From: Deltaproteobacteria bacterium UBA7527 | GTDB lineage: Bacteria > Desulfobacterota > Syntrophorhabdia > Syntrophorhabdales > Syntrophorhabdaceae | DNA: 10,446 nt | Assembly: GCA_002478225.1 (NCBI GenBank) | Contig: DLMV01000075.1 | Span: forward strand, 1,928-12,373 | Direction: 5' to 3' | In this document: one piece after another, positions 1 through 6,372 of the stretch | How the letters are laid out: every line of letters starts with the position of its first letter | Numbering within the stretch: position 1 is the first letter of the stretch | Made by a program: the position numbers and the translations under genes | The notes under the pieces: model-generated | Seen by the model: the letters and a program-made list of their open reading frames with translations, nothing else | Told to the model about the DNA's origin: nothing | The model's database searches: none

Positions 1-491
1 CCGGTCTCGGTAACCTCAACGATGGCATCTGCAAGAAGCGGGGGCTTTACCTCCGTTGCCCCCCAGGAGAACTCCACTGATGCCTCGATGCCCTTCTTTT
101 TCAGGTATCTTCTTGTAAACCCGACGAGCTCGGTGGCGATCTTTTTGCCCTGCAGGTCCTCAAGGCGCCTGATGCGGGAATTCGCGGGGACGGCAATGAC
201 CCATTTTACCCCCCTGAAGCCTACCTTCCCGTACCTGAGCCTCACAAGCTCTATGACCTTTGCGTCCTGCTCGAGCACCCAATCCCACCCGGTAATGCCC
301 ATATCGAGTATCCCGTCTTCAACGTACCGGGCCATTTCCTGTGCCCGTATAACAAGGCCTTCTATCTCCGGGTCGTCGATGGACGGCACATAGGACCTCT
401 CGAGGAGCTTAATGTTAAAGCCGGCATTCTTGAACAGCTTGAAGGTGGTCTCCTGCAAACTGCCTTTCGGCAACCCTATTTTGAGAACCAT
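1..491 (-). CDS. hisG: ATP phosphoribosyltransferase HisG, N-terminal 163 codons (3' end outside window)
   Basis: HisG condenses ATP with PRPP in the first, feedback-controlled step of histidine synthesis in the cytoplasm. The ATG at 491-489 opens a protein beginning MVLKIGLPKGSLQE, followed by RSYVPSIDDPEIE (residues 32-44), RAQEMARYVEDGILDMGITG (49-68), GKKIATELV (115-123) and FSWGATEVKPP with DAIVEVTET (141-163). The last is the entry to the PRPP-binding loop, where the window ends. The start is one base past the hisD stop and has a good Shine-Dalgarno. HisG exists as a short form needing HisZ or a long form with a C-terminal regulatory domain. The missing end decides this. The KGSLQE and SWGATEVK wording reminds me of long-form enzymes, which is an inference. 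The enzyme assignment itself is secure. The gene is cut by the window edge and shows no damage. Confidence 0.95.
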   Translation of the reverse strand, partial: MVLKIGLPKGSLQETTFKLFKNAGFNIKLLERSYVPSIDDPEIEGLVIRAQEMARYVEDGILDMGITGWDWVLEQDAKVIELVRLRYGKVGFRGVKWVIAVPANSRIRRLEDLQGKKIATELVGFTRRYLKKKGIEASVEFSWGATEVKPPLLADAIVEVTET

Positions 492-492
492 A

Positions 493-1767
493 CTATAGCT
501 CCTTTCTCGCTTTTATAGCCTCTCCGTGGGCATGCAGGCCCTCGATACGGGAAAGCCTTACGGCATTGTCTCCATACAGGTCAAGAAAGTCCCTGTTAAT
601 TTTAACAAGTACTTTCCTCTTTGTAAACCTGTCAACAGAGAGACCGGCGGCAAACCTGCCGGCTCCGCCTGTCGGGAGAACATGGTTCGTTCCTATGTAA
701 TAATCACCCATGGCAACGGTGGTGTGCCTGCCGAGGTAGACCACGCCGGGGTAAAGGACGCCCTTCCCTTTCGCGTCGTTCCCTATTAACTCCATGTGCT
801 CAGGGGCGATCCTGTTGATCGCCTCGATCGCCCGGTCTATGTTCTTATAGTGAACCATAAAACCGTTGTTCTCCAGCGCTTTCTCTATAATGTCTTTTCT
901 CTCGTTCGACCCAATGAGCTGCCTCATCTGTTCCCTGACATGGTCTATGTGCGTCCTTGAGGAAGAGAAGAGCCCTACCATTGCCATCTCGTCGTGCTCT
1001 GCCTGAGAGAACATATCCCACGCTATCGCCTTTGGAGAAAATGCCTCGGCGCAGAGAATGATCAGCTCTGTGGGTCCTGCGAGCATGTCGATGCCTACAT
1101 GCCCGTACACGTCGCGCTTTGCCTCCTCCACATATGCATTGCCCGGCCCGACTATCATGTCAACTTTTGGTATCGTGCCGACCCCGTAAGAAAAGGCATA
1201 GATGGCCTGCGCGCCGCCGATCCTGTATACGTCGCCGATGCCAAGCAGTTCGCATCCGGCTGCAACATATGGGTTTATCTCCCCCCGGGCTGCGGGTGAT
1301 GTTGCGAAGATTTTCTTTACGCCCGCTATTTGGGCCGGCACAGCGCCCATGATCAGTGAAGAAGGGTATGCCGCTGTGCCTCCCGGCACATATACGAGGG
1401 CCTTTTCCACGGGAACGAAGGTTTCTTTTATGACAACGCCTTTTCTTCTGTATGTTCTTCCGGGCATTGCCTGTCCCCTGTGGTAAGAACGTACGTTCCT
1501 GATCATCCCCTTCAGCACTTTAATGTCTTTCTTCTCTACCTTGGCGGCAGCCCTCCGCAATTCGTCCGCGGTAAGCCTTAGAGGGTAGTCCCTGCTCCAT
1601 TGGTCCCACTTCCTTGAGAATTCCGCAATGGCCTTTTCACCTTTCGTCTCGAGCGCCGCCCTGATCGACTCCACTGCCTGTTTTACGTCGCGGCGTTTCT
1701 TTTTTCTCCCCTCGAGAACAAACGCAAGGAGGTTGTTATATTCCCGTTCAAGCTCCCACGTCTTCAT
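493..1767 (-). CDS. hisD: Histidinol dehydrogenase HisD
   Basis: HisD is the zinc enzyme that oxidises L-histidinol to L-histidine with two NAD+, the last two steps of histidine synthesis. The 424 residues compare with about 434 in E. coli. Zinc ligands are visible as Gln255 and His258 in SQAEHD, Asp355 in MGDYYIGTNHVLPTGG, and His414 in EGLHAHGEA. The catalytic pair is Glu323-His324 in APEHMEL. VYVPGGTAAYPSSLIMGAVP (126-145) and VGPGNAYVEEAKRDVYG (206-222) are further family signatures. The first about 30 residues are unusually rich in lysine and arginine (GRKKKRRDVKQ). The ATG overlaps the end of murA by 20 nt and follows an AGGAGG; hisG starts one base after the TAG stop. In the E. coli his operon hisG precedes hisD, whereas here hisD comes first. 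All catalytic residues are present, so the enzyme should be active. Confidence 0.98.
   Translation of the reverse strand: MKTWELEREYNNLLAFVLEGRKKKRRDVKQAVESIRAALETKGEKAIAEFSRKWDQWSRDYPLRLTADELRRAAAKVEKKDIKVLKGMIRNVRSYHRGQAMPGRTYRRKGVVIKETFVPVEKALVYVPGGTAAYPSSLIMGAVPAQIAGVKKIFATSPAARGEINPYVAAGCELLGIGDVYRIGGAQAIYAFSYGVGTIPKVDMIVGPGNAYVEEAKRDVYGHVGIDMLAGPTELIILCAEAFSPKAIAWDMFSQAEHDEMAMVGLFSSSRTHIDHVREQMRQLIGSNERKDIIEKALENNGFMVHYKNIDRAIEAINRIAPEHMELIGNDAKGKGVLYPGVVYLGRHTTVAMGDYYIGTNHVLPTGGAGRFAAGLSVDRFTKRKVLVKINRDFLDLYGDNAVRLSRIEGLHAHGEAIKARKEL
499..505 (-). promoter_or_regulatory. Ribosome binding site of hisG inside the hisD 3' end
   Basis: On the minus strand AAAGGAG is followed by seven bases (CTATAGT) and then the hisG ATG. 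The same bases encode the last residues of HisD (R-K-E-L-stop), so ribosomes finishing hisD arrive directly at the hisG start. This supports translational coupling and fixes the hisG start. Confidence 0.85.
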
Positions 1768-3022
1768 TCTTCCTCCTGCTTATCTTTGCTCCAAGACCCT
1801 TGAGTTTTTCTTCTATCTTTTCATATCCCCTGTCTATGTGGTAGATCCTCGAAACCTCCGTCGTTCCGTATGCGCTAAGCCCTGCGATTATCAGGGACGC
1901 GCTTGCCCTCAGGTCGGTTGCCATCACCTTCGCGCCGGATAGCCCTTCTTTGCCTTTTACAATAGCGGTATTACCTATCGTCCGGATGTCGGCGCCCATT
2001 CTGCGCAGCTCCGCCACGTGCATCATCCGGTTCTCGAAAATTGTCTCGGTAATAGCGCTTACCCCTTTTGAAACGGACATAAGCGCCATTATCTGGGCCT
2101 GCATGTCTGTCGGGAAGCCGGGATGTGGGGTCGTCTTTACGTCCACAGATATAGGTCTTTTTCTTGACATGATCGCTTTGATCGTTGTGTCGTTCTCCTC
2201 TATCTCCATGCCCGCCTCTCTCATCTTTTCGATGACGGCCTTGAGGTGCCGGGGATTGCAGTTCTCAATAACGATATTTCCCCTGGTAATGCCGCAGGCC
2301 ACGATAAATGTGCCCGTCTCGATCCTGTCGGGTATTACCTCATAATCACAGGGTGTCAGCGCCTCTACGCCTTTGATCGCGATCACCTCTGTTCCCTCCC
2401 CCTCTATCCTGGCGCCCATTCGTTTCAGCATATTGGCAAGGTCAACAACCTCCGGCTCGCGGGCGGCGTTCTCGATTATGGTTTCTCCTTTTGCGAGGAC
2501 GGCCGCCATGATGACATTTTCCGTTCCCCCGACCGTTACCGTATCAAACGTTATCCTTCCTCCTTTTAGCCTGTTCGCGGCAACATCAACGTATCCTTCC
2601 TGGATCTTTATTTCACAGCCAAGTGCGGCGAGCCCCTGAAGGTGCATATTTATCGGCCTCTCGCCGATTGCACAGCCGCCGGGATAAGACACGGTGGCCC
2701 TCTTCAGTGCCCCCACAAGGGATCCGAGCACAAGCACCGATGCGCGCATCTCTTTTACGATCTCATAGGGCGCCACGTGGTTATCAATGCCGCTTGTGTC
2801 TATGGTGAGGGCGTTGTTCCCTGTCCATCGTGCTTTTCCGCCAAGAATGGCCAGGAGCCTGATCATTGTCTCCACGTCTCTTAAACGAGGAACATTTCCG
2901 ATCTTGTAAGTGCCCCTCTGAAGAATTGTCGCTGCAATAAGTGGCAGCGCGGCATTTTTAGACCCGCTGATCCTTACCTTTCCTTTCAGCCTTTCCCCGC
3001 CCTCTATGACGAATGTGTCCAT
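1748..3022 (-). CDS. murA: UDP-N-acetylglucosamine 1-carboxyvinyltransferase MurA
   Basis: MurA transfers enolpyruvate from phosphoenolpyruvate to UDP-GlcNAc, the first committed cytoplasmic step of peptidoglycan synthesis and the fosfomycin target. The 424 residues are close to the usual 418-430. Lys22-Asn23 occur in ISGSKNAALP. The catalytic cysteine is Cys117 in PGGCAIGERPINMH, so the enzyme is predicted to be fosfomycin-sensitive rather than the Cys-to-Asp resistant type. Asp306 lies in HPGFPTDMQAQ, and Arg398 in HIDRGYEKIEEKL. These match E. coli Lys22, Asn23, Cys115, Asp305 and Arg397. The N-terminus MDTFVIEGGERLKGKVRISG aligns with family starts. The gene overlaps prmC by 19 nt upstream and hisD by 20 nt downstream. 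No second murA-like copy is in this window. Confidence 0.98.
   Translation of the reverse strand: MDTFVIEGGERLKGKVRISGSKNAALPLIAATILQRGTYKIGNVPRLRDVETMIRLLAILGGKARWTGNNALTIDTSGIDNHVAPYEIVKEMRASVLVLGSLVGALKRATVSYPGGCAIGERPINMHLQGLAALGCEIKIQEGYVDVAANRLKGGRITFDTVTVGGTENVIMAAVLAKGETIIENAAREPEVVDLANMLKRMGARIEGEGTEVIAIKGVEALTPCDYEVIPDRIETGTFIVACGITRGNIVIENCNPRHLKAVIEKMREAGMEIEENDTTIKAIMSRKRPISVDVKTTPHPGFPTDMQAQIMALMSVSKGVSAITETIFENRMMHVAELRRMGADIRTIGNTAIVKGKEGLSGAKVMATDLRASASLIIAGLSAYGTTEVSRIYHIDRGYEKIEEKLKGLGAKISRRKNEDVGA
1772..1777 (-). promoter_or_regulatory. Ribosome binding site of hisD inside murA
   Basis: A full AGGAGG lies four bases (AAGA) before the hisD ATG at 1767-1765. It lies within the murA codons for the S-R-R-K stretch near the MurA C-terminus. 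This is the strongest Shine-Dalgarno in the left half of the window and supports the start that gives the 20-nt overlap. Confidence 0.85.
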
Positions 3023-3837
3023 GTTCCTACAAGCACCCTTTCAATGCCGGAGAGGTCTCTCCTTGAAACAACGGTGAACCCTTTTGCCCTTAATCCGGCC
3101 CCGATAGACTCCGCCTGTCCTGGGCCGCCCACCTCGCACAATACATGGCCGCCCGCCGCAAGGCGGTTTGGCAATCTTTCTATAAACCTCCCGTATATCT
3201 CTGTTCCCTCTTTTCCCCCGATCAGCGCCGTTTTGGGCTCAAACCTTTTCACATCCTCCATCAGTCCGTCCCATTCGTCAACGGCCACGTAAGGGAGGTT
3301 TGCTATAACCAGATCAAACGTTGTGGTTTCACGAAGACCGTCAAAGAGGTCGGAGCAAAGAAATCTTGTCTTGTCCGACACGTTGAGCCTGCGGGCATTA
3401 TACTGCGCTACGCGCAGTGCTTCAACGGATATGTCAATGCAGAGGACCTCCTTCAGCGTCTTTTTTGCAATAATTGTCCCTATTGCGCCGGATCCTGTGC
3501 CCATGTCAACGATATTCCGCGCCTCTTTATGTTCTTCCAGTATCTTCAGTCCCTCTTCGACAAGAAGCTCTGTTTCGGGCCTTGGTATAAGAACCCTTTC
3601 GTCCACATAAAACTCCTCAGAGAAGAACTCCTTCTTGTTCGTAATATAAGCAAGCGGCTTCCCCTGCGCCCTCTCTTCAAGGAGCTTTTTGATCCTTGCC
3701 GCCGATGCCCTGTCAAGCTCCCGGTGCTGATCGGCCAGCACCTCCTCGTTTCTCATGACGGAGACCAAAGAGATGATGCTGACGGCATCGATCCTTTTAA
3801 CGGCTTCATTGCAAAGCATAATGTCTCTGATGCGCAC
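3004..3837 (-). CDS. prmC: Peptide chain release factor N5-glutamine methyltransferase PrmC (HemK)
   Basis: PrmC uses S-adenosylmethionine to methylate the glutamine of the GGQ motif of release factors 1 and 2, speeding peptide release. The 277 residues match the family. There is an N-terminal helical substrate-binding domain (about 1-85), then IPRPETELLVE (84-94), the SAM-binding loop DMGTGSGAIG (111-120), acidic strand-end Asp135, the catalytic motif NLPY (180-183), and EPKTALIGGKEGTEIY (200-215). The usual catalytic motif is NPPY, so Leu in place of the first Pro is a variant; the essential Asn and Tyr remain. The start is GTG, eight bases after the prfA stop. The next in-frame ATG is at codon 7 and would remove part of a typical RIRDIM start. 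The stop is TAG, within murA. Its substrate RF1 is encoded by the gene immediately upstream, the classic prfA-prmC pairing. Confidence 0.95.
   Translation of the reverse strand: MRIRDIMLCNEAVKRIDAVSIISLVSVMRNEEVLADQHRELDRASAARIKKLLEERAQGKPLAYITNKKEFFSEEFYVDERVLIPRPETELLVEEGLKILEEHKEARNIVDMGTGSGAIGTIIAKKTLKEVLCIDISVEALRVAQYNARRLNVSDKTRFLCSDLFDGLRETTTFDLVIANLPYVAVDEWDGLMEDVKRFEPKTALIGGKEGTEIYGRFIERLPNRLAAGGHVLCEVGGPGQAESIGAGLRAKGFTVVSRRDLSGIERVLVGTWTHSS
3025..3028 (-). promoter_or_regulatory. Poorly spaced ribosome binding site before murA
   Basis: The only purine-rich match near the murA ATG (3022-3020) is AGGA, separated from it by just two bases (AC). That is shorter than the usual five to nine. 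A second partial match, AAAGGG, is about 13 bases upstream. Since the family N-terminus requires this ATG, murA translation probably leans on ribosomes finishing prmC, whose stop lies 14 nt inside murA. This is an inference. Confidence 0.4.
3397..3425 (-). promoter_or_regulatory. Candidate sigma-70-type promoter inside prmC, reading toward murA
   Basis: Reading the minus strand, TTGAAG (3425-3420) is followed by exactly 17 bases and then a perfect TATAAT (3402-3397). Transcription would start near 3390, about 370 nt before the murA ATG. The -35 matches TTGACA at four of six positions. The bases also encode a conserved PrmC stretch (E-A-L-R-V-A-Q-Y-N-A-R-R), so chance is a real alternative. 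Of the minus-strand TATAAT and TTGACA hexamers I checked by eye, this was the only one with a plausible partner at 16-18 nt spacing. Confidence 0.35.
3402..3418 (-). repeat. Perfect 7-bp inverted repeat between the -35 and -10 elements
   Basis: ACTGCGC, a 3-base centre (GTA) and GCGCAGT form a perfect palindrome within prmC. It fills the spacer of the promoter candidate, and its last T is the first T of TATAAT. That is where a repressor operator often lies, but a 7-bp repeat inside conserved coding sequence can also arise by chance. As RNA it would be a stem with a tight three-base loop. Confidence 0.5.
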
Positions 3838-3845
3838 CGTTTTGT

Positions 3846-4910
3846 TTATCCTTTTTTCAGTGTTTCTGATTGGAAATGGGCTATCAGCGGGTTGATTATG
3901 GCGACGATGTCCCCGTTCAGAACATCCTGCAGCTTATATAAAGTAAGGCCGATCCTGTGGTCGGTTACCCTGCCTTGTGGAAAGTTGTATGTCCGTATCC
4001 GCTCGCTCCTGTCGCCGGTTCCTACCTGTTTCCTTCTCTCGTCGGACATCTCCTGTTCTTTTTCGCTCTCCATCTTTTCTTTCAGCCTTGCCCTGAGCAC
4101 CCTCATGGCCTTTGCCTTGTTCTTGTGCTGGGATTTTTCGTCCTGGCATGTGACGACGATCCCCGTCGGCATGTGCGTGATCCTTACCGCAGAATCGGTT
4201 GTGTTCACGTGCTGGCCGCCGGGTCCGCTGGACCGGAACACGTCGATCCTTACCTCATCCGGCAATATGCTTATTTCCAGCTCCTCGGGTTCCGGCAGGA
4301 CCGCAACGGTAACTGTGGAGGTGTGTATCCGCCCCTGCGCCTCGGTCTGCGGAACACGCTGCACCCTGTGGACGCCGCTCTCATACCGAAGCGTGCTGTA
4401 GGCGTCCTTTCCCTCCACCATCAGGATGACCTCTTTTATGCCGCCGAGATCTGACAGGCTGATCGTCATGACCTCTGTTTTCCACCTCATGTTCTCGGCG
4501 TATTTCATATACATCGAGAACAGGTCTCTCGCAAAAAGGGCAGCTTCTTCGCCGCCGGTCCCTGCCCTTATTTCGAGAAACATGCTCTTTGCCTGCTTTT
4601 CCCCCTTGCCGAGGAGCTTTTCTTTCAGCAGGGACTCAAGTCTTTCCTTTTCCTTCTCGAGGAGGATCGTCTCGTCTTTGGCGAGGGCCCTCATGTCCTC
4701 TTCCTGGGCGGACCTAAGGATCTCCTGCGCGCTTAGCGCTTCCTCGCTCCTCTTCCTCCATTCCCTGAAAAGCTCTGCCAGCTCTTTAAGCTCCGCGCGC
4801 TCTTTTGCCAGTTTTTTATATGACTCCAGGTTGGCAAGTGCATCGGGCCTCGCCATCTCTTCCTCTATCTCTCGATATCTTTTTTCTATTCCCTGGAGCC
4901 GCTCAAACAT
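3846..4910 (-). CDS. prfA: Peptide chain release factor 1 (RF1)
   Basis: RF1 recognises UAA and UAG stop codons in the ribosomal A site and triggers hydrolysis of the peptidyl-tRNA ester. The 354 residues are typical (about 360). An N-terminal helical domain covers about 1-105, rich in charged residues. IRAGTGGEEAALFARDL (114-130) begins the core. The stop-codon tripeptide is Pro187-Gln188-Thr189 in RVPQTEAQGRIHTS; this PxT form marks RF1, whereas RF2 has SPF. The catalytic GGQ is 231-233 in SSGPGGQHVNTTDSAVR, and its Gln233 is the expected PrmC target. PQGRVTDHRIGLTLYKL (311-327) is another RF1 signature. The ATG overlaps the rpmE stop as TAATG, with no clear Shine-Dalgarno, so translation is probably coupled to rpmE. 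Its own stop is TAA. The prmC start is eight bases downstream. Confidence 0.98.
   Translation of the reverse strand: MFERLQGIEKRYREIEEEMARPDALANLESYKKLAKERAELKELAELFREWRKRSEEALSAQEILRSAQEEDMRALAKDETILLEKEKERLESLLKEKLLGKGEKQAKSMFLEIRAGTGGEEAALFARDLFSMYMKYAENMRWKTEVMTISLSDLGGIKEVILMVEGKDAYSTLRYESGVHRVQRVPQTEAQGRIHTSTVTVAVLPEPEELEISILPDEVRIDVFRSSGPGGQHVNTTDSAVRITHMPTGIVVTCQDEKSQHKNKAKAMRVLRARLKEKMESEKEQEMSDERRKQVGTGDRSERIRTYNFPQGRVTDHRIGLTLYKLQDVLNGDIVAIINPLIAHFQSETLKKG
3849..3853 (-). promoter_or_regulatory. Ribosome binding site supporting the GTG start of prmC
   Basis: AAGGA, at the end of a run of six A's, lies 11 bases before the prmC GTG and abuts the prfA TAA stop. The spacing is slightly long, but no closer match exists. 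This and the family alignment favour the GTG at 3837-3835 over the ATG six codons later. Confidence 0.55.
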
Positions 4911-5116
4911 TATTTCGTCTTTTTGCCATAACGCTTTTCAAACTTCTCAACCTGGCCGGTCGAATCTAAGCGCTTCTCTTTGCCGGTAAATATGGGGTGG
5001 CACTTCGCGCAGATCTCTACGTTGATTTTGTCCTTAATGGACAACGTCTCGAAGGTGTTGCCGCAGGCGCACTTTACCGTTGCTTTCTTTAGGTCCGGGT
5101 GGATCCCTTTTTTCAT
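4910..5116 (-). CDS. rpmE: 50S ribosomal protein L31, zinc-binding type
   Basis: L31 is a small protein of the large ribosomal subunit that helps bridge it to the 30S head. The 68 residues start MKKGIHPDLKKATVKCACGN and continue CAKCHPIFTGKEKRL, both family hallmarks. Four zinc-ligand cysteines are present (Cys16, Cys18, Cys36, Cys39), so this is the C+ form. Bacteria with this form often make a cysteine-less paralogue under zinc limitation; none is in this window. The start is two bases after the rho stop with a strong Shine-Dalgarno, and its stop overlaps the prfA ATG by one base. Adjacency of rho, rpmE and prfA is common in bacteria. In Geobacter-like genomes I recall a DUF1385 gene between rpmE and prfA; it is absent here. 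Confidence 0.98.
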   Translation of the reverse strand: MKKGIHPDLKKATVKCACGNTFETLSIKDKINVEICAKCHPIFTGKEKRLDSTGQVEKFEKRYGKKTK

Positions 5117-5118
5117 GT

Positions 5119-6372
5119 TCAGCCTCCTTTGCTCATAGAATTGAGAAAATCCTGGTTTGACTCTGTGTCTACCATCTTTTCGAGCAGAAACTCCATCGAC
5201 TCAACGGGGTTCATCGGCTGCAAGACCTTTCTCAGCAGCCACGTTCTCGAAAGGTCGTTGCTTTCCAGCAGTAATTCTTCTTTTCTGGTACCGGATTTAT
5301 TTATATCAATGGCCGGAAAGACCCTCTTCTCGGCGAGCTTTCTGTCAAGATATATCTCCATGTTCCCCGTGCCCTTGAACTCTTCAAAAATCACCTCGTC
5401 CATCCTGCTTCCCGTATCTATGAGCGCCGTTGCGACGATCGTAAGACTTCCCCCTTCTTCAATGTTTTTCGCCGCCCCGAAAAAGCGTCTCGGCTTCTGC
5501 ATTGCAGATGCGTCAATTCCTCCCGACAGGATCTTCCCGCTTGACGGAACCACGGTGTTATAAGCCCTTGCCAGCCTCGTTATGCTGTCGAGCAGTATCA
5601 CCACGTCCCTTTTGTGCTCTACGAGCCTCTTCGCCTTCTCAATAACGATCTCCGCCACCTGAACGTGTCTCGTTGCCGGCTCGTCAAAGGTCGAGCTTAT
5701 GACCTCTCCTTTTACCGAGCGTATCATGTCTGTGACCTCCTCGGGCCTCTCGTCTATGAGGAGTACGATGAGAAAAATTTCTTTGTGGTTTTGCGTGATG
5801 CTGTTCGCAATGTCCTGAAGAAGCATGGTCTTTCCGGTTCTGGGCGGCGCAACGATCAGCCCCCTCTGACCCTTGCCGATGGGGGTAAAGAGGTCCATTA
5901 CCCGCGTGGATAGGCTGTGCTGTTCTGTTTCAAGCTTTATCCTTTCGTCCGGGTATATGGGTGTAAGGTTGTCAAATATTATCTTGTCTCTGACGACGCC
6001 GGGGTCGTCAAAATTTATTGATTCAACCTTTAAAAGGGCAAAATACTTTTCGTTGTCTTTCGGGGGGCGGATCTGTCCTGAGGTCGTATCCCCTGTTCTG
6101 AGCCCGAATTTCTTGATCTGCGAAGGCGATACGTATATGTCGTCCGGGCCGGGCAAATAGTTTGAATCCGTAGAGCGCAGAAAACCAAATCCTTCGGAGA
6201 GGATCTCCAGGACCCCTTCCCCGTAGACCGATTCGTTCTTGTCGACGAATGCCTGGAGTATGGCAAATATAAGCTCCTGCTTTCGCAGTCCGGAGGCGTT
6301 CTCAACGTTCAGCTCCCTTGCCATGTGCGTGAGCTCTCCTATCTTCTTACTTTTCAACGCATTAAGATGCAT
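5119..6372 (-). CDS. rho: Transcription termination factor Rho
   Basis: Rho is a hexameric RNA-dependent ATPase and translocase that ends transcription of untranslated RNA. The 417 residues nearly equal E. coli Rho (419), with no extra insertion. The N-terminal helical domain spans about 1-45. The cold-shock-like RNA-binding domain follows, with GFGFLR (61-66) and DDIYVSPSQIKKFGLRTGD (77-95). The Walker A is APPRTGKT (175-182, Lys181). LLIDERPEEVTDM (204-216) carries the catalytic-glutamate region. The Walker B strand VVILLD ends at Asp262. The Q-loop and R-loop region SGKILSGGIDASA to FFGAAKNIEEGGSL (278-310) binds RNA in the central pore. FPAIDINKSGTRKEELL (352-368) includes the arginine-finger zone. 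The start overlaps coaE by 11 nt behind a good Shine-Dalgarno, so there is no rho leader region of the kind that autoregulates rho in E. coli. Confidence 0.99.
   Translation of the reverse strand: MHLNALKSKKIGELTHMARELNVENASGLRKQELIFAILQAFVDKNESVYGEGVLEILSEGFGFLRSTDSNYLPGPDDIYVSPSQIKKFGLRTGDTTSGQIRPPKDNEKYFALLKVESINFDDPGVVRDKIIFDNLTPIYPDERIKLETEQHSLSTRVMDLFTPIGKGQRGLIVAPPRTGKTMLLQDIANSITQNHKEIFLIVLLIDERPEEVTDMIRSVKGEVISSTFDEPATRHVQVAEIVIEKAKRLVEHKRDVVILLDSITRLARAYNTVVPSSGKILSGGIDASAMQKPRRFFGAAKNIEEGGSLTIVATALIDTGSRMDEVIFEEFKGTGNMEIYLDRKLAEKRVFPAIDINKSGTRKEELLLESNDLSRTWLLRKVLQPMNPVESMEFLLEKMVDTESNQDFLNSMSKGG
5123..5130 (-). promoter_or_regulatory. Strong ribosome binding site of rpmE formed by the last rho codons
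   Basis: AAAGGAGG sits six bases (CTGAAC) before the rpmE ATG and also encodes the C-terminal K-G-G of Rho. It is the best anti-Shine-Dalgarno match in the window, as expected for a highly expressed ribosomal protein. Confidence 0.9.

Noticed and set aside
22..393. A 123-codon plus-strand open frame at the left edge
   Set aside because: It is the antisense of hisG, whose minus-strand translation carries clear family motifs.
642..663. Short GC-rich inverted repeat (CCGGC and GCCGG) in hisD
   Set aside because: It has only a five-base stem inside the conserved GGAGRFAAGL codons, with no T-run on the coding strand, so it is not a terminator.
3846..3858. A run of six A's before the prfA stop that could shift ribosomes by -1 into the prmC frame and make an RF1-PrmC fusion
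   Set aside because: The -1 frame is indeed open into prmC, but the codons are CTG AAA AAA GGA, so slipping would create a first-base mismatch (GAA) in the P site. The run is not a canonical slippery heptamer in phase, and no stimulatory structure is evident.
3145..4401. A 418-codon open frame on the plus strand opposite prmC and prfA
   Set aside because: It is antisense to two intact, well-conserved genes, spans their junction, has a low-complexity translation rich in Ser, Leu and Cys, and shows no family motif. It is a shadow of the coding strand.
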